Below, one piece after another: positions 6,383-13,612 of a stretch of DNA of 13,911 nucleotides. The number at the start of each line of letters is the position of its first letter. Within the stretch, counting starts at the first letter, position 1. Under the pieces are notes generated by a model. The model made no database searches. It saw only the letters and a program-made list of their open reading frames with translations, and had not been told where the DNA came from. Position numbers and translations under genes: made by a program. The stretch lies in NCBI GenBank assembly GCA_045590415.1, contig JAZNRA010000073.1, forward strand, positions 1 through 13,911, in the 5' to 3' direction. The stretch comes from RGIG3009 sp045590415. Its GTDB lineage: Bacteria; Bacillota; Clostridia; Oscillospirales; Acutalibacteraceae.

Positions 6383-6424
6383 AAAAAAACAAGGGATGAC
6401 CGTTTGGTCATCCCTTGTTTTTTT
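6383..6424. terminator. Bidirectional terminator after tRNA-Pro
   Basis: AAAAAAACAAGGGATGACC (6383-6401), loop GTTT, GGTCATCCCTTGTTTTTTT (6406-6424) is a perfect 19 bp stem with A/T tracts on both sides. It therefore reads as an intrinsic terminator on either strand. On the minus strand it begins at the CCA end of tRNA-Pro. Confidence 0.88.
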
Positions 6425-6500
6425 GGTCCGAGTGACAGGAGTCGAACCTGCGGCCTCTTGAACCCCATTCAAGCGCGCTACCAATCTGCGCTACACCCGG
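6424..6500 (-). tRNA. tRNA-Pro (GGG anticodon)
   Basis: This is a 77-base cloverleaf on the minus strand. The acceptor arm CCGGGTG pairs with CACTCGG (one G-U), the D-stem is GCGC/GCGC, and the anticodon arm is CTTGA-ATGGGGT-TCAAG with GGG at positions 34-36. The variable loop is AGGCC, the T-arm is GCAGG-TTCGACT-CCTGT, the discriminator is A and CCA is encoded. It decodes CCC and CCU. A consensus promoter and a strong terminator make it a single-gene unit. Pieces of it recur in the spacer to its left. Confidence 0.95.
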
Positions 6501-6512
6501 ATGTGCTTATCC

Positions 6513-6540
6513 ATTATAGCAAAATCCGCTGGGTTGTCAA
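6513..6540 (-). promoter_or_regulatory. SigA-type promoter of tRNA-Pro
   Basis: On the minus strand, TTGACA (6540-6535), 16 bases, TATAAT (6518-6513). Both boxes are perfect consensus and the -10 lies 12 bases before the mature tRNA 5' end. Confidence 0.85.
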
Positions 6541-6585
6541 GAGCAAAACACAAAAAACATAAAAAATTACACGCGTGCTTGTAAA

Positions 6586-6614
6586 TTGACTTCTTTATCA
6601 CCTTATGGTATAGT
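6586..6614 (+). promoter_or_regulatory. SigA-type promoter of the cyclase-family gene
   Basis: TTGACT (6586-6591), 17 bases, TATAGT (6609-6614), followed 24 bases later by the ATG with AGAGGGTG upstream. It diverges from the tRNA-Pro promoter, leaving about 45 bp between the two -35 boxes. Confidence 0.78.
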
Positions 6615-6638
6615 GATATAGATTGAGAGGGTGAGCGC

Positions 6639-7247
6639 ATGAATTTGATCGATATTACCCGCGAATTGACGCGAGCACCGGTCTATCCGGGTGACCCCGC
6701 ACCGAGATTAGAGCCGCTGTCGCGCATGTCGCACGGCGACGTGTGCAACACCACGGCGATCTCCGCGTGCCTGCACAACGGCACACACATGGATGCGCCG
6801 CGCCATTTTCTGCCGGACGGCACTGCGATCGACAAAGTCGAGTTGAATGCCTGCATCGGCGAATGTGTCATCATTGAATGCGACGGCCTCCTGCTCGGCG
6901 ACCGCGCGGAGGAACTGTTACCGCACCTCAAAAAGCGGGTGCTGTTCAAGGGTTCGGTGCAGCTGTCCCCGAGTGCCGCGTTTGTGTTATCGGATGCGGG
7001 TGTACTGTTGCTCGGTGTGGAAGGGCAGTCGGTTGCCCCGCCCCAATACACTGCAGAGGTGCATCGCCAACTGCTCGGCACCGGCATGGTGTTGTTGGAG
7101 GGGCTCGATCTTACCGAAGCCAAAGCGGGGGAAACCTATCTGCTGATGGCGGCACCGATCAAGATCGCGGGCGCGGACGGCGCACCGGTGCGTGCCGTAC
7201 TCGCAGAGCCAAACCGTATCGATTGGAACGAGCGGTTGTGGCGGTAA
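6639..7247 (+). CDS. Cyclase family protein (kynurenine formamidase-like metal-dependent hydrolase)
   Basis: This 202-residue cytoplasmic enzyme of the cyclase/KynB superfamily carries the metal-binding signature HxGTHxDxPxHF (H46, G48, T49, H50, D52, P54, H56, F57) and the typical N-terminus IDITRELTRAPVYPGDPAP. A C-terminal segment, LLEGLDLTEAKAGETYLLMAAPIKI, is also usual. Length matches bacterial members (about 200-220). The family hydrolyses amide or lactone bonds, such as N-formylkynurenine or isatin. No kynurenine pathway gene is nearby, so the substrate is open. AGAGGGTG precedes the ATG. asnA follows after 76 bases on the same strand. Confidence 0.88.
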   Translation: MNLIDITRELTRAPVYPGDPAPRLEPLSRMSHGDVCNTTAISACLHNGTHMDAPRHFLPDGTAIDKVELNACIGECVIIECDGLLLGDRAEELLPHLKKRVLFKGSVQLSPSAAFVLSDAGVLLLGVEGQSVAPPQYTAEVHRQLLGTGMVLLEGLDLTEAKAGETYLLMAAPIKIAGADGAPVRAVLAEPNRIDWNERLWR

Positions 7248-7261
7248 TCGAAAGAAATGCC

Positions 7262-7290
7262 TTGCAAACTGAGATAAAGTGTGATAATCT
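7262..7290 (+). promoter_or_regulatory. Possible promoter of asnA
   Basis: TTGCAA (7262-7267), 17 bases, TAATCT (7285-7290). Spacing is right but the boxes are imperfect. asnA could instead, or also, be read from the cyclase promoter. The 76-base gap is too short for a T-box riboswitch. Confidence 0.35.
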
Positions 7291-7323
7291 GTTTGAAAGT
7301 CTTACCCAAAAGGGGAGAATGAG

Positions 7324-8340
7324 ATGAGTCAATACCGCTTACAGATTCCGGACGGCTACCGTCCGCATCTGGATATTCTGGAAACCGAAAAAGCAATCAA
7401 GCTTCTCAAGGATACGTTTGAGGAACGGCTTTCGCGCCATTTATCGTTAACGCGCGTTTCCGCACCGTTGTTCGTGTTACCCGCTTCGGGACTTAACGAT
7501 AACTTAAGCGGCGTCGAGCGTGCGGTCAGCTTTGATATTCTTAACGACGACGGCCACGTGGCGGAAGTCGTGCACTCGCTGGCAAAATGGAAACGCTACG
7601 CGCTCAAACGGTACGGCATGGAGGTCGGCAAGGGCTTATATACCGATATGAACGCCATCCGCCGCGACGAGGTGACCGATAACATTCATTCGCTGTACGT
7701 CGATCAGTGGGACTGGGAAAAAGTCATTGCCCGCGAAGATCGCACGGTGGAAACGCTCAAGAGCATCGTCAACCGCATTTACAGCGTGTGCCTGGATATG
7801 GAAGCGATGATCGAAGCGCGGTATCCGTATTTGAACCGCAAGCTCCCTGATCACATCACGTTCGTCACCACGCAGGAGCTTGAGGATGAATATCCGAATT
7901 TAACGGCATCCGAGCGCGAAACCGAAGCGGCACGAAAATACGGTGCCATTTTCTTAATGCAGATCGGCGGCAAACTCCGTTCGGGCAAGAAGCACGACGG
8001 CCGCGCTCCCGATTACGACGATTGGCAGTTGAACGGCGATATTATTTTCTACTACCCGCTTTTAGAGCGCGCGCTGGAAATGTCGTCGATGGGTATCCGC
8101 GTAGATGAGGCATCGCTCAAAGCACAGCTGGAAGCGTCGGGTTGCACCGACCGCGCCGAGCTGCCGTTCCAAAAAGCACTCTTAAGCGGTGAACTGCCGC
8201 TGACGGTCGGCGGCGGCATCGGCCAGTCGCGGCTGTGCATGTTCTTCTTGGAAAAAGCCCACATCGGCGAGGTGCAAGCATCCTTGTGGCCGCAGGAGAT
8301 GGTGGAGCGCTGTGCTAAGGCGGGAATCCCGCTGTTATAA
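7324..8340 (+). CDS. asnA: Aspartate--ammonia ligase (asparagine synthetase A)
   Basis: AsnA makes asparagine from aspartate, ammonia and ATP in the cytoplasm. The 338 residues match the family (about 330). Recognisable family stretches include LPASGLNDNLSGVERAVSFD (52-71), EVVHSLAKWKRYAL (81-94), YTDMNAIRRDE (106-116), DQWDWEK (127-133), IGGKLRSGKKHDGRAPDYDD (214-233) and the class II synthetase-like motif GGGIGQSRLCMF (296-307). The fold is related to aspartyl-tRNA synthetase catalytic domains. AGGGGAGAATGAG lies directly before the ATG. No intact terminator hairpin is seen in the few bases before the tRNA-Ser promoter. Confidence 0.97.
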   Translation: MSQYRLQIPDGYRPHLDILETEKAIKLLKDTFEERLSRHLSLTRVSAPLFVLPASGLNDNLSGVERAVSFDILNDDGHVAEVVHSLAKWKRYALKRYGMEVGKGLYTDMNAIRRDEVTDNIHSLYVDQWDWEKVIAREDRTVETLKSIVNRIYSVCLDMEAMIEARYPYLNRKLPDHITFVTTQELEDEYPNLTASERETEAARKYGAIFLMQIGGKLRSGKKHDGRAPDYDDWQLNGDIIFYYPLLERALEMSSMGIRVDEASLKAQLEASGCTDRAELPFQKALLSGELPLTVGGGIGQSRLCMFFLEKAHIGEVQASLWPQEMVERCAKAGIPLL

Positions 8341-8366
8341 AAAAATTAAGAAATTTCAAAAAACAC

Positions 8367-8395
8367 TTGATTTTTCGGTTAGCATTCATTATAAT
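8367..8395 (+). promoter_or_regulatory. SigA-type promoter of tRNA-Ser
   Basis: TTGATT (8367-8372), 17 bases, TATAAT (8390-8395), 24 bases before the mature tRNA. A perfect 9 bp inverted repeat (8381-8389 and 8406-8414) flanks the -10 box. Confidence 0.82.
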
Positions 8396-8419
8396 GGTTT
8401 AGCGCATGAATGCTGACAC

Positions 8420-8510
8420 GGAGAGTTGGCTGAGTGGTCGAAGGCGCACGATTGGAAATCGTGTGTACGTTAATAGCGTACCTAGGGTTCAAATCCCTAA
8501 CTCTCCGCCA
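8420..8510 (+). tRNA. tRNA-Ser (GGA anticodon)
   Basis: This is a 91-base class II tRNA. The acceptor arm GGAGAGT pairs with ACTCTCC, the discriminator is G and CCA is encoded. The anticodon arm is CACGA-TTGGAAA-TCGTG with GGA at 34-36. The long variable arm TGTACGTTAATAGCGTAC is diagnostic for serine, and the T-arm is AGGG-TTCAAAT-CCCT. It decodes UCC and UCU. bL31 follows 63 bases downstream on the same strand. Confidence 0.95.
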
Positions 8511-8519
8511 TTGATTTTG

Positions 8520-8540
8520 AGCGAAGGATTCCTTCGTTTT
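8520..8540 (+). terminator. Weak terminator-like hairpin between tRNA-Ser and rpmE
   Basis: CGAAGG (8522-8527), loop ATT, CCTTCG (8531-8536), then TTTT; one or two weak pairs extend the stem outward. It is short for an efficient terminator and may let part of the transcription through into rpmE, which has no clear promoter of its own. Confidence 0.45.
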
Positions 8541-8573
8541 GGAATACTCCAGCTTCTGAAAGAGGTGACAAGA

Positions 8574-8783
8574 ATGAAAGAGAATATCCATCCCAAGTAC
8601 GAGAAAACCACGATTACCTGCGCTTGCGGCGAGGTCATTGAAACCGCGTCCACCAAGGAGAATATCCGTGTGGAAATCTGCTCCAAGTGCCATCCGTTCT
8701 TCACCGGCAGACAGAAGCTGGTTGATACCGGCGGTCGTGTTGATCGTTTCAACAAGCGCTTTGGTATGAAAGAGAGCAAATAA
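8574..8783 (+). CDS. rpmE: 50S ribosomal protein L31 (bL31), zinc-binding form
   Basis: bL31 is a small protein of the large ribosomal subunit that takes part in bridging to the 30S head. The 69 residues start MKENIHPKYEKTTITCACGE and end in the conserved TGGRVDRFNKRFGMKESK. C16, C18, C36 and C39 form the zinc site (CAC and CSKC), so this is the zinc-containing paralogue. The start is ATG 8574, preceded by AGAGGTGAC. An upstream in-frame extension would run back through tRNA-Ser and is not real. A hairpin follows 10 bases after the stop. Confidence 0.97.
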   Translation: MKENIHPKYEKTTITCACGEVIETASTKENIRVEICSKCHPFFTGRQKLVDTGGRVDRFNKRFGMKESK

Positions 8784-8793
8784 GATTGTGGAC

Positions 8794-8828
8794 AAGGGCA
8801 GTGCACGGAGCACTGCCCTTTCTCGTTG
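8794..8828 (+). terminator. Terminator after rpmE
   Basis: AAGGGCAGTGC (8794-8804), loop ACGGA, GCACTGCCCTT (8810-8820), then TCTCGTT. The stem is a perfect 11 bp but the T-tract is broken. Only 20 bases separate it from the next start codon, leaving no room for a new promoter, so readthrough probably feeds the YigZ gene. Confidence 0.65.
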
Positions 8829-8840
8829 TGAGGTGATAAA

Positions 8841-9464
8841 ATGGAAATTGCGTATAAAACCGTCGCCAAATCCGCAACGGCGGAATATGTGGATCGCCGT
8901 TCCCGTTTTATCGGTGCGGTATGTCCCGTAACGACCGAACAAGAGGCGTTGGATTTTATCGCTGCCAAGAAAAAAGAACACTGGAATGCGCGCCACAATG
9001 TATACGCATACGTATTGCGTGAGGGGGGCATCAGCCGTTTTTCGGACGACAGCGAGCCGCAGGGAACCGCAGGCCTTCCCACCCTTGAAGTGTTGCAAAA
9101 GCAGGGGCTTACCGATTGCGCCATCGTCGTCACCCGTTACTTTGGCGGTATTTTGCTCGGTACAGGCGGTCTGGTGCGCGCGTATTCGCAAAGTGCGGCG
9201 CTTGCCGTGAATGCGGCGGGCGTGATCGAGCGCCGCTTGTGCGCGTACGGGGAGATCGCGTGTGACTACGCGCAGTACGGCTTTTTGCAATCGCTGATTC
9301 CCGAATGCGGCGGCAGGGTGGACGACGCCGCGTTTGAAAGCGCCGTCACGGTCTCGTTGCATCTGCCGACAGAAGCGGTGGATGCGTTTCAAAAACAGCT
9401 CACCGATCGTTCCTGCGGAGCGTTGACGTTTGTCAAAACCGACGAACGGTACGATTTCTTTTAA
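8841..9464 (+). CDS. YigZ/IMPACT family protein
   Basis: This 207-residue cytoplasmic protein of the UPF0029/IMPACT family has the N-terminal signature FSDDSEPQGTAGLP at 67-80 and VVTRYFGGILLGTGGL at 96-111, then a C-terminal DUF1949-type domain (about 140-207). Length is normal for bacterial YigZ (about 205-215). Eukaryotic IMPACT regulates the Gcn2 kinase; the bacterial role is not settled. GAGGTGATAAA precedes the ATG, a strong ribosome binding site. It sits between rpmE and the dgt-dnaG-rpoD cluster. Confidence 0.94.
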   Translation: MEIAYKTVAKSATAEYVDRRSRFIGAVCPVTTEQEALDFIAAKKKEHWNARHNVYAYVLREGGISRFSDDSEPQGTAGLPTLEVLQKQGLTDCAIVVTRYFGGILLGTGGLVRAYSQSAALAVNAAGVIERRLCAYGEIACDYAQYGFLQSLIPECGGRVDDAAFESAVTVSLHLPTEAVDAFQKQLTDRSCGALTFVKTDERYDFF

Positions 9465-9532
9465 AAAGTTTCAAAAAAATAAAGGAAAATACGCGAATGC
9501 TTGCGTATAACAAAGTAAAAGGCGGTGAGAGC
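9465..9532. other. Short AT-rich spacer before the dgt-dnaG-rpoD cluster
   Basis: ATACGC (9489-9494) and GCGTAT (9503-9508) form an imperfect palindrome that runs into TATAAC (9506-9511), a possible -10 box without a convincing -35 box. The cluster promoter may be here or upstream of the YigZ gene. No terminator is visible after the YigZ stop. Confidence 0.35.
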
Positions 9533-10546
9533 ATGAATGTGAGAGAGCGAATTGAGCAAAATGAACGGTTGATTTTATCGCCGCGCGCGACGTTTGCGGC
9601 AGATAGTAAGGGGCGCGAAAAAGCGGAAGACAAGTGCGAATTCCGCACCGATTTTCAGCGTGACCGCGACCGGGTCTTGCACAGCAAGGCGTTCCGCCGC
9701 TTAAAGCACAAAACGCAGGTGTTCCTGTCGCCGAAAGGCGACCATTACCGTACGCGCTTGACGCACACGTTAGAGGTCTCGCAGATCGCGCGCACCATTT
9801 CCCGCGCCTTACAGCTCAACGAGGATCTGACTGAGGCGATCGCGTTAGCGCACGATTTAGGGCACACTCCGTTCGGCCATGCGGGTGAGCGGGCGCTGGA
9901 TCGCTGCATGGACGGCGGATTTCGTCACTATGAGCAAAGCGTGCGCGTGGTCGAGTGTCTGGAAAACGACGGCCAGGGGTTAAATCTCACGTGGGAAGTG
10001 CGAAACGGTATGCTCTGCCACACCAAGGGTGAGCAGGCACAAACGCTCGAGGGACGCATCGTGCGTGTCGCAGACCACGTCGCGTATATCAATCACGATA
10101 TTGACGACGCCCTGCGCGCCAAGGTGTTTTCGGAATCGGATATTCCGTCAGAGATTCGTGCGGTGCTCGGCGAGACCCGCGCCGAGCGCTTTGATACGCT
10201 GATTCGGTCGGTAGTGGAAAACAGTACGGACGATATCGCGTTTGCTCCCGCCGTGCAGCAAGCGTTTGACGCGATCCATACGTTTATGTTCGATCGCTTG
10301 TACTTGGATTCCATCGCCAAAGACGAGGAGAAAAAGGTGGATGAATTTATCTGCCGTCTGTATGAGTATTACGTCGGGGATGTCGCCCGTTTACCGCAGG
10401 AATATCAGCTGATCGCCTTGCGTGACGGCGTCGAACGCGCCGCGTGTGATTATATCGCCGGCATGACAGATAATTTTGCGCTGGAAAAGTACCACGAGCT
10501 GTTTGTTCCGCGCGGTTGGTCTGGTCAGCATATCAGTGCTATATAA
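9533..10546 (+). CDS. dgt: dGTPase-like HD-domain triphosphohydrolase
   Basis: This family hydrolyses dGTP or other dNTPs to the deoxynucleoside and triphosphate. The 337-residue protein is of the short Dgt type. The HD-domain metal ligands are visible: H78 in RLTHTLEV, H107-D108 in the motif HDLGHTPFGH (107-116), and D181 in ADHVAYINHDIDDA. FRRLKHKTQVF (54-64) and RTRLTHTLEVSQIART are also conserved. I chose ATG 9533 because GGCGGTGAGAG lies just upstream and the product begins MNVRERIEQNE, the usual start. A TTG/ATG further upstream (9497) would add 12 atypical residues. It is the first gene of the dgt-dnaG-rpoD cluster, 35 bases before dnaG, and may tie nucleotide pools to replication. Confidence 0.93.
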   Translation: MNVRERIEQNERLILSPRATFAADSKGREKAEDKCEFRTDFQRDRDRVLHSKAFRRLKHKTQVFLSPKGDHYRTRLTHTLEVSQIARTISRALQLNEDLTEAIALAHDLGHTPFGHAGERALDRCMDGGFRHYEQSVRVVECLENDGQGLNLTWEVRNGMLCHTKGEQAQTLEGRIVRVADHVAYINHDIDDALRAKVFSESDIPSEIRAVLGETRAERFDTLIRSVVENSTDDIAFAPAVQQAFDAIHTFMFDRLYLDSIAKDEEKKVDEFICRLYEYYVGDVARLPQEYQLIALRDGVERAACDYIAGMTDNFALEKYHELFVPRGWSGQHISAI

Positions 10547-10581
10547 AAACAGGAACGCAACATTGAAGAGAGGATAATCGT

Positions 10582-12345
10582 ATGTTACCGGATAGCTTTA
10601 TACAAGAATTGAATGCGAAAAATGATATAGAAAGTGTTGTATCGTCGTACGTTTCCATGAAACGCCGCGGTCGAAATTTAGTGGGACTTTGTCCGTTCCA
10701 CGGCGAAAAGACGCCGTCGTTTAACCTCTATCCCGAAACCAATTCGTTTTATTGCTTCGGTTGCGGTGCAGGCGGTGACGTCATCACCTTTATCCGAAAA
10801 ATCGAAAATTTAAGTTATGTTGACGCGGTCAAGTTTTTGGCGGACCGCGCAGGGCTGTCGATGCCGGAGCAATCGTACAACGATACGACGGCGAAACAGC
10901 GCATGCGTATTTTGGAAGCCAACCGCGAAGCGGCACGCCTGTTCCATTCGTTTTTGTACTCGCAGGACGGCCGCGTCGGTCTGGAGTATTATCATAGCCG
11001 CGGGTATACCGATGCCACCATCAAGCACTTCGGGTTGGGGTACGCCCCGCAAAGTTTTGATTTTTTACGCTCCGAATTGCGAAAAAAGGGATTTCACGAC
11101 GAAGAACTGGTGCTCGCGTGGCTGTGCGCCAGAAGTAAAAACGGGCGCGGGATCTATGATATTTTCCGCAACCGTGTGATGATCCCCATCATCGACGTGC
11201 GCGGCAACGTCATCGCGTTCGGCGGCCGCGTGCTGGACGATTCCAAACCGAAATATCTCAACTCCGGTGACACACTGGTGTTTAAAAAGACTAACAATTT
11301 GTTCGCCCTGAACTTCGCCAAACAGCAAAAAACGGATCACCTCATTTTGTGCGAGGGCTATATGGACGTCATCGCCCTGCATCAGGCGGGCTTTCAAAAC
11401 GCGGTGGCGGCGCTCGGTACGTCGTTTACCGCGGAGCACGCGCGGCTTTTGTCACGGTATACCGACGAGGTCGTGCTGGTGTTCGATGCGGATGCCGCCG
11501 GTCAAAAAGGCGCACAGCGCGCCATCGGTCTGTTGCGGGACGTCGGCATGCGGATTCGTCTGGTCACGATTCCCGACGGCAAGGATCCGGACGAGTTCAT
11601 CAAGAACAACGGACCGGAACGCTTCAAACTACTCGTCGAACGTGCGTCAAACGACGTGGAATACCGCTTGATCGAGCTCGGCAAACGGCATTTGCTGAAC
11701 ACGTCCGACGGTAAGGTCAATTATCTCAAGGAAGCCACCGCTCTGCTGGCGGATCTGCACAGTCCCCTTGAGCGGGACGTGTATCTCGGTCGCTTGGCGG
11801 CAGACCTGCACGTATCCAAAACGGCGTTGCAGTCCCAGTTGGAGTTTCAACTCAAACAGCGGCGGCGCAAGCAGCAGGAAAAACAACTCTCGCAGGTGGT
11901 GCGCGGCAACGAAAGTGCCACGCAAAAGGTAAATCCCGATGCAAAGGAGCACGTACGCGGTGCCAGCGCGGAGGAAAGTCTGCTCGGTGCCGTTTTACTC
12001 AACCCCGATTATTTGACCGCCGTAGCCCCGCTCCTGTCACCCGAGGAAATGGTCACACCGTTCAACCGCAAGGTGTACGAGCAACTGCTCGGTCGGTATC
12101 AGCAGGGCCTCAGTGTGGAACTCAGCTTTTTATCGGAAGAGTATGAACCCGATGAAATGGCATATATTACAAAAATGGTGCGGGATGCGCGTGAGCACGT
12201 CTCGTCGCTCACCGTCGAGGAAGCGAAGCGCTACGTCTCGGTCATAAAAAGTGAGAGTCAATTAGCGGCGCTCCGTCAACCGTCGGAACTGACTCCTGAA
12301 CAAATTCAGGAAAAGCTTAACGCTATGAAACAAATGAAAAAATAA
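10582..12345 (+). CDS. dnaG: DNA primase
   Basis: DnaG makes the RNA primers for replication and works with the DnaB helicase. The 587 residues contain an N-terminal zinc-binding domain (C37, H40, C58, C61, in LCPFHGEKTPSF and YCFGCGAGGD), the RNA-polymerase core with a TOPRIM fold (EGYMD at 258-262, FDADAAG at 301-307, PDGKDPDEF at 331-339) and a C-terminal region after a basic, glutamine-rich linker (about 425-450) that should bind DnaB. Length is normal (about 590-610). GAGAGGATAATCGT precedes the ATG. rpoD follows after 33 bases, the classic macromolecular-synthesis operon order. Confidence 0.98.
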   Translation: MLPDSFIQELNAKNDIESVVSSYVSMKRRGRNLVGLCPFHGEKTPSFNLYPETNSFYCFGCGAGGDVITFIRKIENLSYVDAVKFLADRAGLSMPEQSYNDTTAKQRMRILEANREAARLFHSFLYSQDGRVGLEYYHSRGYTDATIKHFGLGYAPQSFDFLRSELRKKGFHDEELVLAWLCARSKNGRGIYDIFRNRVMIPIIDVRGNVIAFGGRVLDDSKPKYLNSGDTLVFKKTNNLFALNFAKQQKTDHLILCEGYMDVIALHQAGFQNAVAALGTSFTAEHARLLSRYTDEVVLVFDADAAGQKGAQRAIGLLRDVGMRIRLVTIPDGKDPDEFIKNNGPERFKLLVERASNDVEYRLIELGKRHLLNTSDGKVNYLKEATALLADLHSPLERDVYLGRLAADLHVSKTALQSQLEFQLKQRRRKQQEKQLSQVVRGNESATQKVNPDAKEHVRGASAEESLLGAVLLNPDYLTAVAPLLSPEEMVTPFNRKVYEQLLGRYQQGLSVELSFLSEEYEPDEMAYITKMVRDAREHVSSLTVEEAKRYVSVIKSESQLAALRQPSELTPEQIQEKLNAMKQMKK

Positions 12346-12378
12346 AAGTAAACTAACGATCGCACGGAGGAAAGAAAA

Positions 12379-13551
12379 ATGCAAGAAAACAAAGCCGACA
12401 TTCTCAAGGAAGTCACCGGTCAGGAATCACTCGTATCCGATGATCTGGTGGATGTCTCACTGATAAAAAAGGATAAGAAGACACAACTCAACGAGCTCAT
12501 TGAACTCGGTCGCACCAAGGGCAAGCTCACAACGCAAGAGATCTTGGATGCGATGGAAAATCTGGATTTTGATCCGGAACAGATGGACAAGCTGTACGAA
12601 ACGCTGGAAAGCTTGAGCATTGAGGTCATCGATGATTTCAGTGAAACGGTGTTTGAGGAAATGGAGGCCGCCGTTGAAGTTGCCGAAACTGAGAATAATG
12701 ACGATGCTTCCGCCGACAGTGTTTCCACCGACGATCCGGTCAAGGTGTACCTCAAAGAGATCGGTCGCGTTCCGCTGTTGTCGCCCGAAGAGGAGATCGA
12801 ATTATCCATCAAGATCGCCGAAGGCAGCGACTACGCAAAAAAACGTCTTTCCGAAGCCAACCTCCGTTTGGTGGTCAGCATCGCGAAACGCTACGTCGGC
12901 CGCGGCATGCAGTTCCTGGATCTGATCCAGGAGGGTAATCTGGGCTTGATCAAAGCGGTTGAAAAATTCGATTATACCAAGGGCTTTAAATTCTCCACCT
13001 ATGCGACGTGGTGGATCCGCCAGGCGATCACGCGTGCGATCGCCGACCAGGCGCGCACCATCCGCATCCCCGTACACATGGTGGAGACCATCAATAAAGT
13101 GAAAAAGGTATCCAGTCAGCTGTTGCACAAAAACGGTCACGAGCCGACCGCCGAAGAAATTGCCGCAGAGCTGGAGATGCCGGCGGAAAAGGTGCGCGAG
13201 ATCATGCGTGTCGCGCAGGAACCGGTGTCGCTTGAGACCCCCATCGGCGAGGAGGAAGACAGCCACCTCGGTGACTTTATCCCCGACGACGAAGCGCCCG
13301 CACCGGCGGATGCGGCATCCCGTATGTTACTTCGTGAACAGCTGCGCGACGTGCTCGGCACCTTAACTCAGCGTGAAGCGCGTGTGCTGTCGTTGCGTTT
13401 CGGCTTGGAGGACGGCCGCCCGCGCACATTGGAGGAAGTCGGCAAGGAATTCGACGTCACGCGTGAGCGCATCCGCCAGATCGAAGCAAAGGCATTACGT
13501 AAACTGCGTCATCCCAGCCGCAGCAAAAAATTAAAGGATTTCTTAGATTAA
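12379..13551 (+). CDS. rpoD: RNA polymerase primary sigma factor (SigA/RpoD)
   Basis: This is the housekeeping sigma factor that directs RNA polymerase to -35/-10 promoters like those seen throughout this window. The 390 residues include region 1.1 (about 33-85), an acidic linker, region 1.2 (DPVKVYLKEIGRVPLLS at 119-135) and region 2 (157-228, with LDLIQEGNLGLIKAVEKFD and STYATWWIRQAITRAI). Region 3 (about 229-310) contains IPVHMVETINK, and region 4 (318-390) ends with the helix-turn-helix VTRERIRQIEAKALRKLRHP. Length fits Firmicutes SigA (about 370-400). CGGAGGAAAG is an excellent ribosome binding site. A tRNA promoter starts three bases after the stop codon. Confidence 0.98.
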   Translation: MQENKADILKEVTGQESLVSDDLVDVSLIKKDKKTQLNELIELGRTKGKLTTQEILDAMENLDFDPEQMDKLYETLESLSIEVIDDFSETVFEEMEAAVEVAETENNDDASADSVSTDDPVKVYLKEIGRVPLLSPEEEIELSIKIAEGSDYAKKRLSEANLRLVVSIAKRYVGRGMQFLDLIQEGNLGLIKAVEKFDYTKGFKFSTYATWWIRQAITRAIADQARTIRIPVHMVETINKVKKVSSQLLHKNGHEPTAEEIAAELEMPAEKVREIMRVAQEPVSLETPIGEEEDSHLGDFIPDDEAPAPADAASRMLLREQLRDVLGTLTQREARVLSLRFGLEDGRPRTLEEVGKEFDVTRERIRQIEAKALRKLRHPSRSKKLKDFLD

Positions 13552-13554
13552 CAC

Positions 13555-13582
13555 TTGACAACTGCCGTATTTGTGGTAGAAT
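13555..13582 (+). promoter_or_regulatory. SigA-type promoter of the tRNA-CAT/tRNA-Trp pair
   Basis: TTGACA (13555-13560), 16 bases, TAGAAT (13577-13582). The -35 box begins three bases after the rpoD stop. A leader of about 24 bases with a small CGTG/CACG hairpin precedes the first tRNA. Confidence 0.82.
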
Positions 13583-13612
13583 AAAGTTCGTGCCGAAACA
13601 CGGCTGTCATCC

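Noticed and set aside
6242..6484. An 80-codon minus-strand open frame
   Set aside because: It begins inside tRNA-Pro and passes through the terminator and the tRNA-like repeat element, so it is almost surely not translated.
7248..7323. T-box or other riboswitch ahead of asnA
   Set aside because: Only 76 bases, with no specifier stem, antiterminator or terminator structure.
8379..9392. A 337-codon open frame on the minus strand
   Set aside because: It runs antisense through tRNA-Ser, rpmE and the YigZ gene, all of which are well supported; the translation has no family features.
9489..9511. Palindrome ATACGC/GCGTAT running into TATAAC as a dgt promoter/operator
   Set aside because: No acceptable -35 box at the right distance and the palindrome is imperfect; noted only in the spacer entry.
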